Part shown: one piece after another, positions 20,796 to 32,968 of the stretch | How positions within the stretch are numbered: position 1 is the first letter of the stretch | Layout of the letters: every line of letters starts with the position of its first letter | Assembly (NCBI GenBank): GCA_030765055.1 | Contig: CM060953.1 | Location: 177,254,493-177,318,492 of the forward strand | Direction of reading: 5' to 3' | Source of the DNA: Mantis religiosa | Lineage: Eukaryota; Arthropoda; Insecta; Mantodea; Mantidae | Length of the DNA: 64,000 bases | Position numbers and translations under genes: made by a program | The notes under the pieces: model-generated | The model's database searches: none | What the model was told of the DNA's origin: nothing | The model's input: the letters and a program-made list of their open reading frames with translations, nothing else

Positions 20796-21228
20796 CATAA
20801 ATTATGTGTGTACGTATATATGGAATGTTATCATGAAAAATATTGACAATTATATTTATAATAGCTAATCCCATAAAAAGAAACTTCTTGGACATGTAAG
20901 ATATGAAATTTTCATTATTGGTCACGAATTGTTAATTATGTGTGAGCTCTGTTTCCTTCTAGGTTTCTGTTAGTCCCTGATGATGTACCAGTTACAAAAC
21001 AAACTAAGTTCAGTCAGGGCCAGTATTGTTGAGTAGTTTTGTTTCATATTGTAGCTTTACGCTCAACATAACCTATTCTTTCGGGCAGTTTATTTGTTGA
21101 GAAGTCGAAGGCAAGCGTTCCCTAATATCTCCTGCATTAGCAGGACTCACTGCACATCACAAGTCCTCAGAAGCCTTCTTGGAGAACAATGCACTTGGTC
21201 GCACCAGAATGTCCTCCACCAACTCTCT

Positions 21229-21253
21229 AATTCTCTCTCTCTTTCTCTCTCTA

Positions 21254-21323
<70 letters not shown>
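21229..21323. repeat. (CT)n microsatellite
   Basis: About 95 bases of almost uninterrupted CT, with a few variant steps at the left end. The long Ser/Leu or Glu/Arg frames across it on both strands are artefacts of the repeat. Confidence 0.95.
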
Positions 21324-21327
<4 letters not shown>

Positions 21328-21964
21328 ATGCTTAAATTTATAGCAGCAACCTAGTTTAATCCTGCTGTAGACATCTGGGTTGGAAGAGAGGCAGTGACAG
21401 AGATATTTGGACAGAAAACGGTTAATCCGGTGATTGGGATTTAAGATCAATTAAATATAATGATTTAGGTTGAAGAGAATATTTTGGAGCGAAGTTAATG
21501 GACGTTTTCTTTTATTTGTATACGTATGATAAACCCCTCCTTTAAGTACAAAACTGTAAGAAGTTTTCTGATCACTGCTCTCTGCGAGCTAATTTCGGAG
21601 AGAGAAAAGTATGCAAATGTTTCGATTATTATAAACGTAATAGTCTTCTGTTTCACATACCACATAGATGTGTTCTGTACAATATATACAGATTAGACAG
21701 AAGAAAGGTGAAATTATACACAACAATAAGTTATTATGTTAAATTAAGCTGCATTTTATGTAACAATTACTAAAGGACAGAGCTGTTACATAATATTCTT
21801 TCCTATACTAGGCAACTCTGTCACAACTAGGTCTGTATAGAGTTAAATGCGTATTAAGATGTTATTGTGTCTAGTGTGGAGTTGCTTCTGATATCTAACA
21901 CTATATTTCCTGTACACTTCACGTACCTCACAAGCCCAAGAACACTTATTACATGACAAGGTGA

Positions 21965-23115
21965 GAAGGCATATCGGAAAGAAATCGCAACACAGATGTT
22001 TGCCTCAGCTTATCGCACATACACGACGAGTTCAGTATATATAGGCACTCTGTTCAGATGTAATCATGTCTTCTGGACAGTAATCGGCAGGCGTGACACA
22101 CGCAGCTTCCAATCGCTCTATTTTTGTTTCGTAAATTACTGTACGTTGACTTGCTAATATTTCGCTCTTTTGATTGACCAGATAACACCCGATAAGGAAG
22201 GATAGCAGCGCTGGTCACCTGAAGGTCAATACGCCTCAACGCTCAGTGGAGTAATGTGTAATGCAATTTAAAATCAGTAAGCTTTTCATCACACAGTAGG
22301 CCGGTGCTTCAGCCGAAAAGAATCACAATCGCAGCAAACCTATAAAAAGTGGTGAGGGGCGAATGATCGTGCATTGTTTCGCGGTGCTTAAAGAAAGAAA
22401 CTCGCCATCGTCTATAAAAACATTGAGAAAGAAACTGGTGATCTTGGTGTTTCCGCAAGTGGTGTACGTAATGTTAGAGTGGGACAGAAACTATCCGCAA
22501 CTCTCAGAACACTGAGAAAGTCGCGTAAATGCAAACAGTGCTTAGAGAAATACGACGATCTTACGAAAAGTGCTATACGCAGTAAAGTTTATTATTATTT
22601 TTTTCAGAAATGAACCAACTCATAGATTTAATAAGTTAATGTGTAATCCAACTCTATTTGTAGTCTTGAAGTTAGCGCTGCTATATATACTGCTAGTGTT
22701 GCAAAACCTATGTGCGTACATGTAGCTCTAACACGTGGCGAGTTGAGTCAGCTCCGTCTTGTTGTTTACAACAGAATTAAACTAGCGTGAGATTGTATAT
22801 TACTCGACAGAGCGTTGAGGCGTATTGACCAGCGCTGTGATCGTCTCTTATCGGGTCCTTCTGGTGGATTAGAAGAGTGAAATATTAGTAAGTTGACGTA
22901 CAGTAAGTTACGAAACACAAATAGAGCGATTGAAAGCTGTGTGTGTCTATATGATATGTTTTCTCGCGCCTGCCGATGTATGACACGTTGCTGTCCAGAA
23001 GACATAATTATATCTGAACAGACTATACATACACTGGGTGCGCCATCTATGTGCGATAAGCAGAGGTAAACATCTCTGTGTTGCGAATTTTTTCCGATAC
23101 GCTTTCTCGCTTTGC
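21965..23115. mobile_element. element with ~300-bp terminal inverted repeats and a transposase fragment inside
   Basis: The left arm, 21965-22260, matches the inverted right arm, 22790-23115, at roughly 80-85% with small indels: both contain CGCAACACAGA, GCTTATCGCACATA, TCTTCTGGACAG, CAATCGCTCTATTT and CAATACGCCTCAACGCTC. The ~530-bp interior is not palindromic. It includes a plus-strand stretch (about 22400-22600) encoding TGDLGVSASGVRNV and YDDLTKSAIRSKVY, which resembles the HTH and linker of the IS630-like transposase whose later part lies at 23385-24190. It looks like a non-autonomous transposon carrying part of its parent's transposase. No target duplication was identified. Confidence 0.65.
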
Positions 23116-23384
23116 CATGTAGTATACAGAACATTCCAGAAGAGGAGAGAAGCTACACCTCCAGAAGATTCTATGTACAGATGTATTTTTTTATCTTGAA
23201 AAGTGCAGAGCGATGCGCAGTGGTATCTGGACGAGTCCACTTCAGAACGGTTGCAACTGGAGGGGAGGGCAGGTCAGTTGCGTACCAGTTGCGAGCAACT
23301 AAACACGTGCAGAGCTACTCGATAACACTACAGCTTGTTTCAAAATGTACTTGTCTCCTGGTTCCAAGAGAGCATTTATAAATG

Positions 23385-24190
23385 ACGCCTCCTAGCAGCA
23401 CATTAGGAAATAAAGTGCTACATTTAAAAACACGAGAAGTAATAACCAATATCCATAGATTTATAAAAAAGAAACAATGGTCTGGGTCAGCTATAAAAAT
23501 CTGGGGAAGGATATCTGAGGCAACAGTTATGTCTGAAAGCAGTTTAGGAGAGTTATTAAGGAAAGAAAATCCATTGGTGCTAGTGCAACAACGTCCTTCT
23601 CTATGCTCAGTAAACAAAGATTAAGAACATGCACAAAATCTAATTTGGATGTTTTAATTCAGAGGTAGTTAGGCGAACTATGAATAATTTTTAAAGCACA
23701 GAAAAACAAAGACCAACTTTGAAGAAAGTGCTTATTAAGCTAAAAATTCTACCTACTTCCAAGGCAGTGTCTGAACATTAAGAAAAGTTCTTTTGAAGCT
23801 AGAAATATTTGAAAAAAAAAGCACTAAGGGTGACAGACAAATTTTAATCGAACATCGCACCATACGTGCTGAAAGGCTTAAATATTTACGAAATATTCCG
23901 AGATATCGAAGTGAAGTTTATATGGATAAAACTTATATAAATACAGCACATACTGGACCATTTGCCTAGAGTGAAATTCGTCACAGGGACTCTGCAGCGA
24001 TATTGAAAGGCCGACAGTTGTTTATCATGCCTGCTGGATGAGAACAAGGTTTTGTTCCAAATGCCTATGTACTATTTAAGATCCAACAAAAGTGTGGAGA
24101 TTACTACCATAGTAAGAATTACAACTTAGTTTATAAGAGCTGCAAAAACTGGCTGCGAGAATGAAATTTGTTTTTAGACACCTTATGCAC
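23385..24190 (+). pseudogene. IS630/pogo-like DDE transposase relic
   Basis: The frame from about 23382 gives an HTH region (REVITNIHRFIKKKQW and then RISEATVMSESSLGELLRKE). After several stops the plus strand reads TLRKVLLKLEIFEKK, RAERLKYLRNIPRYRSEVYM, the first catalytic block DKTYINTAHT (family DETW/Y), and then KGRQLFIMPAG-EQGFVPNA and KCGDYYHSKNYN. This order matches a group of arthropod IS630-related transposases I recognise (VDETW; GKGxRLIIxHAG; SGDYHxxMN). At least six stops or shifts are present. The last catalytic residues are not preserved. Confidence 0.65.
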
Positions 24191-25149
24191 GGCCCTCCTC
24201 TCTCGTAATCTTACGCGTGTGACGCATTGTGGCGATAGGTGCACTATCCCCACCACAGTTACTACTCATCCCAACCACGCAGGATTCCTGTCAAGATAAA
24301 ATGATACATCTGTATCTGCTTACAGTGCTTCCGGTCCTGCGCTGGGCGAAAGCGGTACTCATCTCTGTTTACCTCCCGAATTGCGCATTGCTGCCCTTTT
24401 GAAGGTTACCCTATTACATAATATTCACAAAATAATCAAGATCTACATTTTATTAATATTCAAAGATATCAAAGCTGTGAGTTTTATTAATTCAAATCTT
24501 GAACCCCTTAAATATACATGAACTTGTAATGCTTTGATACATTTAGGATAATAACTGGTTATCTTATCAAAATAATATATTACAAAGACAATGTAAACTG
24601 TGGCAAACGAAATAAATATAACCTGATGGTAAAATCCACAGACAGTGAACACATAATTTGTACGAATAAAACGCATGGAACCGATTTAACATATTAATCT
24701 GATTTCCCATACACAGCAGATTTACCCCAGAGACAGTCTAGCAAATACATCCGTTAATTCGATAAATATCAATTATCGTTGATAATGAGCTGTATTGGAA
24801 AACTATGCAGCGCTTAACATTTAAATTCCAGACCTTCAGATTCTACAAACGGTATACCAAACAGCACCGACTAACCATTTCATACCAGCGATCCCCTTCG
24901 TGTCTACGAAAGGCAGTGTTTTCCTTTCTACGTAGAACTTCATCGTAATCTTTATTTCAAATTTAGGTTTACACCAACAATGAAATCGCAACCACTGCAA
25001 AAGTATTTGTACATCATTAATAAACATAGCACTCCATATATACAAATATAATAATTTGTAACTTAAAACTTCACTTATCTTATAAGGAATGATGATAATT
25101 CTTATTAATTCTCCAGGATAGACATTTCATGTATATATAGTACATTTAT
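24191..25149. other. no recognisable feature
   Basis: AT-rich, with a slightly GC-richer patch near 24190-24420. I recognise no gene or repeat. Confidence 0.45.
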
Positions 25150-25365
25150 ATATAATACATTTTGTGGTTATAGCATTTCTTAAAATATCCTGATGTTGGA
25201 AGAGATGCCCGCTTCCCAAACGTCGGTTTCTAATCGTCTTTTCAGCTGGCTTGTTTCTCGAAAATTCTGGAATATAATCGTTGCCAGGAAAGCTTTCAGA
25301 TCTTATAAGTATATGCCTTTTGTGCAGGCTGAAACAAGATGTTTTTGTAACGTCGTTATTATTGA
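25150..25365 (+). repeat. repeat with hammerhead-like core (copy H2)
   Basis: The unit begins GTGGTTATAGCATTTCTTAA, continues with CTGATGT, a GGAAG/CTTCC stem, CAAACGTC, and ends with CGTTGCCAGGAAAGCT and a TCTTATAAG. Compared with the family consensus from the five copies, A9 of the core and G of GAAA are mutated here. The same unit recurs at 26245 (split), 41292 (inverted) and 43240. Confidence 0.55.
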
Positions 25366-25755
25366 TCAATAAATACTTTTCTCACAATGAGAACGTTTAG
25401 AACGTCTTGCATTGCTTTCTATCTTCTTAATTCTTCATAGCTCCACCGATTTAAAAAATAATGACAGTATATACACAAACTTTGTATAAACAAATCCTGA
25501 ATTTTCATAAATTTGGGTTAAGTAGAAACATAGAGAAACAAAATTATATGTGAAGAATCTGATGTGTACATTTGCTAGCAATTACACGAACTACATCCAT
25601 AAATGAACCTTTTACTAATTTTTATTCAGGGTAACTCAAAATGTATATTTCTAATGAAAGCTTATTTTAGAGCTAGTGTAATTGTAGAGAACTTAGGGAT
25701 AATTGAGTTTGACTCTGAAGTGAGTACACATAGCCTTGCCTACAGAAAAAAATAC

Positions 25756-26219
25756 TGTTGCGACTGTCGGCAACGCGCACAAAGGGACAGTGCGGCGTGG
25801 AGAGATAACGAACTGATAGTCAGCACGGAGATAAAGAGCATGCCGAAACAGATAAAGATAGCGCGGAGATAAAATGTCTGCTGCAACAAAGATAGATAAA
25901 TGGAAAATTCTATTGCCATCTTGATTGATAGAGATCATTCTACAGGCCTTTAGAATCCTGAATGGTTGTGTATAAAAAGAAACCATGGCTAGTTTATCGG
26001 ACAGTCTTAAACGGAGTTTTCACGAGATATTTTGTAAACTGAGTCGTATTGAGAGAGTGGTAATTGAACTGTTTGTGGTCAACGGACTTGAGCATTGTAT
26101 TTATGTATGTTACGTAATTATACTACTGTAAAAGTTGACAAAAGCGTATTTCAACGGATATAAAGAACAATTTGAATTTTTGCAAGTTGTACTTTTAATT
26201 GTATGAACCAACAAAGTCA
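25756..26219 (+). mobile_element. solo LTR, Gypsy-like
   Basis: It starts TGTTGCGACTG and ends ACAAAGTCA, with a TATA-like GTATAAAAAG near 25971 and downstream CGGACAGTC, plus a polyadenylation-like ATAAAG near 26160. The 3' end CCAACAAAGTCA parallels the ends of the LTRs at 18287 and 53632, so they are related lineages. No internal sequence accompanies it. The bases outside do not give a clean target duplication. Confidence 0.7.
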
Positions 26220-26244
26220 TAATATTATAACACCTAGTGATATA

Positions 26245-26380
26245 TCTATTTAGTGGTTATAATATTTCTTAAAATACCTTGAAGATGAGAACATATGCGC
26301 TCCCGAAACATCGGCTTCTAGAGGTCTTTTCAGCTGGCTTGTTTGCCGAGATCTTGAATGCAAATTAATTGTTCTTTCAC
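26245..26380 (+). repeat. hammerhead-like unit, left half (H3), interrupted by foldback F1
   Basis: The unit runs from GTGGTTATAATATTTCTTAA through TTGAAGATGAGA...CTCCCGAAACATCGG to TTGTTTGCCGAGATCTTGAA. Its expected continuation (ATATTCGTNGNCAGGAAAGCTTCAGGTCTTA) is found about 830 bases away at 27200-27240. The element F1 therefore inserted inside it, probably duplicating TTGAAT. Confidence 0.6.
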
Positions 26381-26384
26381 ACTG

Positions 26385-27195
26385 GCCGTGTGTAGCCTAA
26401 AGTATGGAAGATAGAGTCAGACTGAAAAATTCAATGCCATTGCCGGGATTTGAACAACGGATCTTCTGGTCTTCCTTCAGCCGCTCTAACCCTTTAGCTG
26501 CTATGGCCAACGTGCCAATATGATGTTAAATTCTCCAACTGACTCGTATTTTTCCGTAAACCACTTAGGAGTTCTCGTAAACACATGAGACAACTACCTT
26601 AATGGCGACTTAGAACGTGCAAGTACTGTAAGGTCCGGGTTTTATAGTTAACCAGTATTAGGTCATTAGGTCATTATTTTCCATTAATTGACCTAATAGT
26701 GGTTAACTATAAAGCCCGGACCTTAAAGTACTTACACGTTGTAAGTCGCCATTGAAGTAGTTGTCTCATGTTTTTACTATTAGGTCAATTAATGGAAAAT
26801 AATGACCTAATGACCTAATAGTGGTTAACTATAAAGCCCGGACCTTACAGTACTTGCAGGTTCTAAGTCGCCATTGAGGTAGTTGTCTCATGTTTTTACT
26901 ATTAGATCAATTAATGGAAAATAATGACCTAATGACCTAATACTGGTTAACTATAAAGCCCGGACCTTACAGTACTTACACGTAAGTTGCCATTAAGGTA
27001 GTTGTCTCGTGTGTTTACGAGAACTCCTAAGTGGTTTACGGAAAATACGAGTCAGTTGGAGAATTTAATGTCATATTGGCACGTTGGCCATAGTAGCTAA
27101 AGGGTTAGAGCGGCTGGAGTGAGACCAGAAGATCCGTGGTTCATATCCCGGCTATGGCATTGCATTTTCCAGTCTGACTCTTATCTTTCCATACG
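26385..27195. mobile_element. foldback element F1 with tRNA-like ends and three central tandem units
   Basis: Outer arms of about 240 bp are inverted: the left has GGATTTGAACAACGGATC (tRNA-like, minus) and the right has GGATCATATCC-type tRNA-like sequence (plus, GTAGCTAAAGGGTTAGAGCG). Both carry GGCCAACGTGCC/GGCACGTTGGCC and GAATTTAATGTCAT. The centre holds three direct units of about 122 bp marked by ATAAAGCCCGGACCTTA (26712, 26834 and 26955) plus one inverted copy at 26630. The same layout occurs at 44520-45440. Confidence 0.7.
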
Positions 27196-27245
27196 ATTTT
27201 GAATATATTCGTCGTCAGGAAAGCTTCAGGTCTTATTATAATTTT
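27196..27245 (+). repeat. hammerhead-like unit, right remnant after F1 insertion
   Basis: TTTTGAATATATTCGTCGTC followed by AGGAAAGCTTCAGGTCTTAT continues the unit interrupted at 26380 and matches the ends of the copies at 25310 and 43390. Confidence 0.6.
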
Positions 27246-28092
27246 AATAGAATGAGTATATATAATTTAGTAAACAGAATTTTAAAAAATAAAGGTACAT
27301 CCAAAAATTTCACCTAAAATAGATTTTAGGAGACTTCAAAATTTTTCACCAATAAAAGAGCCCCCTATTTGTGTATGGTATTAGTAATTGGGCTAATAAA
27401 ATGCTATGGTGCATTTTCACCACTTGTTAGAATACTACCCCTGATATGTGCATTATTAACGTCAAAGCAAACAACAATAGTCATTTGGCAGAAATCCTAC
27501 ACGGTAGTAATTTTCGAGTACCTACGGATTCCGTAAATGCTGCTGCAGTAGTCCTCCGTAATGCTGCATTTCAATTCTGCGGAACGAACACATTAAACAT
27601 GCAGAAAAGCCACTCTTGATGTTAATGCAAACTGCTGGTGTGGACGGGGCAGAACGAGCGTTTATTGGCACATTTCTCATAAAGACAAATGAGGCATGAC
27701 GTGGTTATGGATTCAGGGAGGTCACAAAAGGTGTTTCGAATCCGTTCTGTTACAGCAGAGATTATCAGGGGATCGATAGCGCCAGCAAGCTTTGAAAATC
27801 TATACTTGTGTAACAACAAGAACATCACGTTATCTGATCTCTCGCTTCACCACTTATTCCAATGACTCGCCACTCTGTGGTTCCTGTCATTTAGGCAACA
27901 TCAGTAACACACCAGCTCCAGAAGGTCCAATATTCCTGCTTTTAATATGCCTGTTGACTGTCATCTGTTTTCCGCACTCCGATATTCAGCTTGTTTTGGA
28001 ACTTGTTTTATTGCTGTTTGCGTAACAAGAAAAGTCAAGGAGATATAATTGATTTAAAATTGAAATAGCAATATTCCTGGTTGTTTACATTA
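27246..28092. other. no recognisable feature
   Basis: AT-rich sequence with no repeat in common with the rest of the window and no convincing coding frame. Confidence 0.5.
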
Positions 28093-29401
28093 CGAGAGCT
28101 GTTCCATAAAGAATGATCATAATTTTTTTACCGTCATAATTTTTCACACTAAAATTCAAACTTATTATATTCTGTTAGCTTAATGTGAAACAAACACGCC
28201 GTAGTAGTTTCATTGTTGGTACTCCTGGTTCCCGCCTGTGTAAACCAGGCACGTTCATACATGTTAAATATCGCCTACCGCTGCAATGGAGGTAACACGC
28301 GAGGTACAATATGCTGCTTTGAAATTCTGCTTTCGTCTAAACAAATCTTAATTTGAGGCCTATACAATGTTACAGGAGGCCTACAGAGAGTCTGTTCCTT
28401 CCTGCAGCACAGCTTGAAGGTGATTTAAAATCTTTAAAGAGGGGAGACAATCAATTTCAAAGGAAGGTGGGCTCAGTGCTACAGTTACTGCTCCTACGGA
28501 AGAAAACAACACTGCTGCTGCTATTTTGAAAGAGGATCGATGAATTTCCTAAAGATAACTTTTTGAAATACTGAACATTTTATTGGGTGACACCCACAAG
28601 TTGTTGAGAGAAACATTACACATGAGACGTGTTTGTGCGCGATGAGTTCCAAGACTGTTGATTCCCGAACAACAGGACATTCCATGGAGGTCTGCATGCA
28701 GTTAAAGTTGATGTTAGAGGAAAATCCTGAGTTTCTTTCAAACATAGTCACTGATGATGAAACTTGCTACATCATTTTGATCCTGAGAGCAAGCAGCAAA
28801 GCTCAGTGTGGAAATATCCTTCATCACTAACCCCCAAAAAGCAAAAGTGGTTGCTTCTGCTGGGAAAGTTATGGTCATCTCATTCTTTGATATTCATGGA
28901 ATGGTTTCTCAGCATGGTTACCGGCACACACATCAGTAACTGGAAAGTATTATAGGGATGTGCTGAAAACATTGCAAGTCCATATCAGGCGCAAAACACC
29001 ACATTTCCGGGAAGCAGGCTCGATGCTGCTCCACGATAATGCGCGGCTACATATTGCCAATGCTGTTGCTGAATATCTTGCAAAATCATCGTGAAGTTCA
29101 TTCCTTACCCTTTCTATAGTCAGGATTTAGCCCCATGTGTCTTTTTTCTATTCCCTAACTCGAAAAACGCCTTCGTTGGAGGCATTATCCATCATCAGAA
29201 GCAGTGGTGAAGGCTGCGGAGGCGATTTTGAGGGATCTCACAAAAATGGTTTCCAGAATGTGTTTGAAGACTGGCAAAAACGCTGGGACAAGTGCATCGC
29301 ATTCGGGGGAGACTATTCTGAGAAGGACCTTCAAAATTATGAGGATGAGTAAAGATACGTTGTCAAAAGAAATGTGATCATTCTTTATTGAACAGCCCTC
29401 G
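28093..29401 (+). mobile_element. mariner family M1, full-length dead copy (M1b)
   Basis: Terminal repeats CGAGAGCTGTTCCATAAAG (left) and, inverted, CGAGGGCTGTTCAATAAAG (right) lie inside TA duplications at 28091-28092 and 29402-29403. The length is 1309 bp. The transposase would start at the ATG near 28286 (MEVTREVQYAALKFCFRL) and end ...CIAFGGDY...QNYEDE with TAA near 29350. In between are more than ten frameshifts and stops; surviving pieces include MRRVCAR, the SKQQSSVWKYPSS region after the first catalytic block, and the second block LLHDNARLH. It shows the complete layout for M1a and M1c. Confidence 0.85.
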
Positions 29402-29403
29402 TA

Positions 29404-29999
29404 ATTTCAACAGGCGAACCCATTTTATATGAAGAAAACTTAACTAATTACAATTTCCATTTCATCATACGTATTACTAACTTTATTTTAAGGAAATAAA
29501 ATTATTTTATTTTCATACCACAATTACAAAGCGTATATTTTCTAATACCAAATAATACAAAAAGTTATTTTAAAGAACATTAATTCTGTAAATATTATCT
29601 TATAAACACTTTTAAATAATCTATAAATGAAAAAAAAATTGTGTTTTCTGCAATACCTTCTTCAACTTCCCAAGCTCTGCCGCTACTGTGGTGTTAGGGA
29701 ATTTTTGTTCCTCTATCCCTTTTAAGATCGGGCCTGAGGAACCGAAGCTTTGGATCCGATATAGAACCAGGATGGGTGATCAGCCCAATGCCTGGTGCGA
29801 GGGTGAAGGAAGTGTACGATAAATTATCTTTACAAACGAATATTTCATATTTGCTTCACTTAAATGGAGATAAACTTTCAGAACTAATTACCTCAAACAT
29901 TATGTGGCATACCTTTTAATGAATATGAATGAATAATTTATTCATGCAGTTTCTTTTCACAATCTTTCACATTAGTTCTTATAATTGTTCATCTATCCC
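29404..29999. other. no recognisable feature
   Basis: Mostly AT-rich. A GC-richer patch at 29690-29820 contains GATGGGTGATCAGCCCAATG, which recalls 5S rRNA only superficially. Confidence 0.45.
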
Positions 30000-31330
30000 A
30001 CACTATTTCATCTATTACGTTGTTGCTACCTTGGCTTACATGACACTCTGGCCTTCTGCTCTGCCAGGTAGCTCTTAAGCTCCATGCCTCCTTGTTACTT
30101 AATTAGCCCCATTACTCATTCAGCTTCCTTTCATATATTCTTTACATTTCTTGTCCATTTTTCTTTTACTTTCTATAAGAACTCACCAATACCTCTTATC
30201 TTATTTTCCTCCTTTCCTGTTAAAATTTTTATAGCTACTATATTCTTCTCTACTTTCTCCCATTTTCCTCCCAAACCTTTTTTGCCCATATTGCATCCTC
30301 GCATTCTGTTGCATAGTGTGCTATGCTTTCTTTTCCTCCACACAATTCACAAATTCCCTTTTCCCTACCTCCTATCTCTCTTAGGAATATTGCTCCAGTT
30401 CTCATCCAAGCTAGCCCTTCTCTCTCTTGCCTATTACAATAGTCTATGTATGCTTATGTTCCCCAGTTTCTTTTTATTTGTTTGTAATGTTGGAATGATT
30501 TTATATTTTCTAGACTTCCCCATACTTCCTGTCTTTCTTTATCTTCTATTCTGCATTTTATTAATTTACCTACATCGCTTGTATTCATTTCCTCTAATCT
30601 CTATATATCTCACATTCGTAATTTTTCCATAATTCCGCCTATCTCTGCCCACCAACTGTAAATTCTCTAACGTTTTTTGCTTTCTCATGTATAATTTTAT
30701 AATCTCCCCTTTTTTTGCCCAAGCGCCTACACCAAAACGTTATTTTTTTTCTATTATTCCATTTCTTCTTGTCTTTCCTAATTCTACTAGAACTACTTCC
30801 CTATGTGCTGATCTTGATAACCCTAGTAGCTCTTTACAAAACCTTCTGTGGTTTTGGTCCATCGTTTTCTTTACCTTTGCGCCCCCCCCCCCCCCGGATC
30901 TCCACTGCATACAATATTTTGGATTCCACTAGTGCCTCATACATTCTTTCTAACCACCTGCTGTCATTTCGAGTTTATATTCGCATATTCTTATCCCATT
31001 AATTGCCGACCTTCCTTTTGCTTCTTTTTTTCCTGTGTGCTTCCCACTTTCCATTGTTATTCAGGCTCACTCCTATGTAGTTACTTAGGAATGAGTGGGC
31101 ACTTATTATTCACTTCTACCCTTTTGCCATTAGGTACCCAATTTTCATCTCTTTTTTATGTTAGCTACCTTCTGGAAGTCCATAACTTTCGACTTATTTG
31201 TTTATTTTTGTTCCCCGCTATTCACAGAATTTCTGGATTTCATTTATTGCCTTTTGAAATCCTACTGCCATTATAGATCCTACATTTTAATCGTCCACAT
31301 ATAACAATCCAGGAAATTCTTTTGTTTGCT
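30000..31330 (-). pseudogene. CR1/L2-like LINE, reverse transcriptase C-terminus and 3' UTR
   Basis: The 3' UTR lies at 30000-30140 and matches 2695-2800 and 4265 onward. On the minus strand decayed ORF2 pieces appear in order: RWLERMYEALVESKILYAVE, then GLSRSAHREVVLVELG, then MQNRR...TGSMGKSRKYKI, then the zinc tail (ICELCGG region). These parallel the LINE at 41.4 kb (KWLERIYTAVVENRMLLGSE). Many stops. Long plus-strand frames across 30084-31276 rich in Phe/Leu/Ser are antisense shadows. A run of about 14 C lies at 30882-30895. Confidence 0.65.
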
Positions 31331-31379
31331 ATTACAGAACAGTACTCATTTCCTTCTTTAACCTTGTCTATAGACTGAA

Positions 31380-31690
31380 AAACCATTTCGTAACTGGGAC
31401 TTGAACCGTGGATCTTCGGTTTGTAATACCGCTACCCTAAACAACTGGGTAACATATGGTACGACCTTGACTGACCTAATACTGGTTAATTATGAATTAG
31501 GGGGCCTGAAGTACTTACTTAGTACTCTTGTAAGTCTTCCTGTTGTTTCAAAAGGAATTTGAGAGCAGCTTGTGGTTTACCCAGAAAAACATAAATCAGA
31601 GAGAAAATTTAACATCGTGCCAGATGTTGCTGTGGCATCTCAGTTGCTTAGAGTAACAGCAGGGTAAAACGAAGATCTGAGGCAAGATGG
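31380..31690. repeat. foldback element F2 (tRNA-like ends, decayed)
   Basis: A tRNA-like sequence on the minus strand (GGACTTGAACCGTGGATC near 31406) starts the element, the middle has CTAATACTGGTTAATTATGA and GAAGTACTTACTTAG, and the right end has the GTGGTTTACCCAGAAAAA, AATTTAACATCGTGCCAGAT and tRNA-like GCTTAGAGTAACAGCAGG blocks. This is the same order as in F1 and F3, at about one unit's length and without the tandem copies. Confidence 0.55.
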
Positions 31691-31797
31691 TACTTTGGTA
31701 GCTTCATTTGTAAGCTATAGAATACGTTTTGTGCCAAACAGGAAGCTTTATTTTATTTAATTAAACTCCTTTAGTGTTAAGTCGTACTAGATAATGA

Positions 31798-31965
31798 ATC
31801 AAATGCATGAAATGATGCTGAAAGTAGTCCAGGATCTATAGAGCTTAGAGTTACCCAACATTCATATTTTAGGATAAGAGAAAATCCCAGGGGAGAAAGT
31901 ATCCAAATAACTCACCTTGACTGATATTCGAAATCAGGACGCCTTTAGCGCTTCAACAAGAACTA
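31798..31965 (-). repeat. SINE B, minus strand, decayed
   Basis: TGAAATGATGCTGAAAGTAG, AGAGCTTAGAGTTACCCAAC and GATAAGAGAAAATCCCAGGG match the SINE B body; the tRNA head at 31930-31965 is mutated (ATATTCGAAATCAGGAC). Confidence 0.65.
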
Positions 31966-32754
31966 GCGAAAAGAGAAATTTTACCAAATTTTACCCTTAA
32001 ATATATTTTCAGCAGTACTCACTATTGAAACCACGCTAGTAATTTTGAACACATTCATTCTTTTTCGGTTGCAGAAGTCTAAGGTAATACAGGATAGCCA
32101 ATGTCCAAAATTCTTTCAAGCATTAATATATTTCATAATTACTCACTATTGTAAAAACATGAATGGCATAGTTAATTATAAACGTTTAATTCTAACCTTA
32201 TAAAATTCGGAAGCTTGTGGCACCCGATCACTTTTCTAATGTTTCCTACCAGGTGTGTCCATCGCTATACGAATTTTTCGGGTATAAGACACCGTTACTT
32301 GGTTAGATAAAACTAACGATACAAAGTAAAATAAGTATTTTAGGCTTACATTTTGTTAAAAAATAGGAATACCCATTTTCAGAGTGGTAGTTTTGAAGGA
32401 ATTATGGAATATTTCTCAAATTTCTACTAACAAGGTTATTTCCCACGAGAAGTTTATAGCGAAATAAAGTTTCAAATGTGGATTGGAGAAGTGATGAGGG
32501 CAGAGGTTTGGAGATTACCATATTTCACGATCTTGTAGCCAGGTTTCTGATTTTCCTTGGCTACTCCGGTGCACGAGATCTTACCTCTGGGCGTGGTCAC
32601 GGAGTAGAAGAAAATAATGTTATAGCTGAAGGATGACCAAATAATTCATTTTTTTTGTTTGGAAAAATGTGGATTATATTCCTGCGAAACGTATCTAATT
32701 TATGATACAAATTAAATAATAATATTAATTTTTTGTTGTTGTAATTGACGTAAT
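31966..32754. other. no recognisable feature
   Basis: AT-rich, non-coding in appearance. A short GC-richer part near 32500-32600 has CGATCTTGTAGCCAGG and a loosely inverted TTGGCTACTCCGG. Confidence 0.45.
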
Positions 32755-32968
32755 TGTTACCTCATATCGGATGGTGAATGAAATGGGTAAAATGGTGCTC
32801 AAATGACACCAGGATCCATAGAGCTTAGAGTTACTCGACATTCGTCTGGAGGGATAAGGGAAAACCCCGGGTTAAAACTTATCCAGGTAACTCACCCTGA
32901 CCCAGATTCGAACTCGGGACCTCTTGAACGTGAGGCAGACAGGCTACCATCTACGCTACCGAGGCGGG
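32755..32968 (-). repeat. SINE B, minus strand, well preserved
   Basis: End motif CATATCGGATGGTGAATGAA, body ATAGAGCTTAGAGTTACTCG and GGGATAAGGGAAAACCCCGG, and a head with B-box complement ATTCGAACTCGGGACCTC. The frame of 79 codons across it is the antisense of the SINE, not a gene. Confidence 0.8.

Noticed and set aside
21147..21450. Glu/Arg-rich and Ser/Leu-rich frames
   Set aside because: They are products of the (CT)n microsatellite.
29690..29820. 5S rRNA-like patch
   Set aside because: Only a short GATGGGTGA-like resemblance; the internal control regions and fold of 5S are missing.
30084..31276. 182-, 95- and 142-codon plus-strand frames rich in Phe, Leu and Ser, resembling membrane proteins
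   Set aside because: The region is a minus-strand LINE; its A-rich sense strand makes hydrophobic antisense frames.
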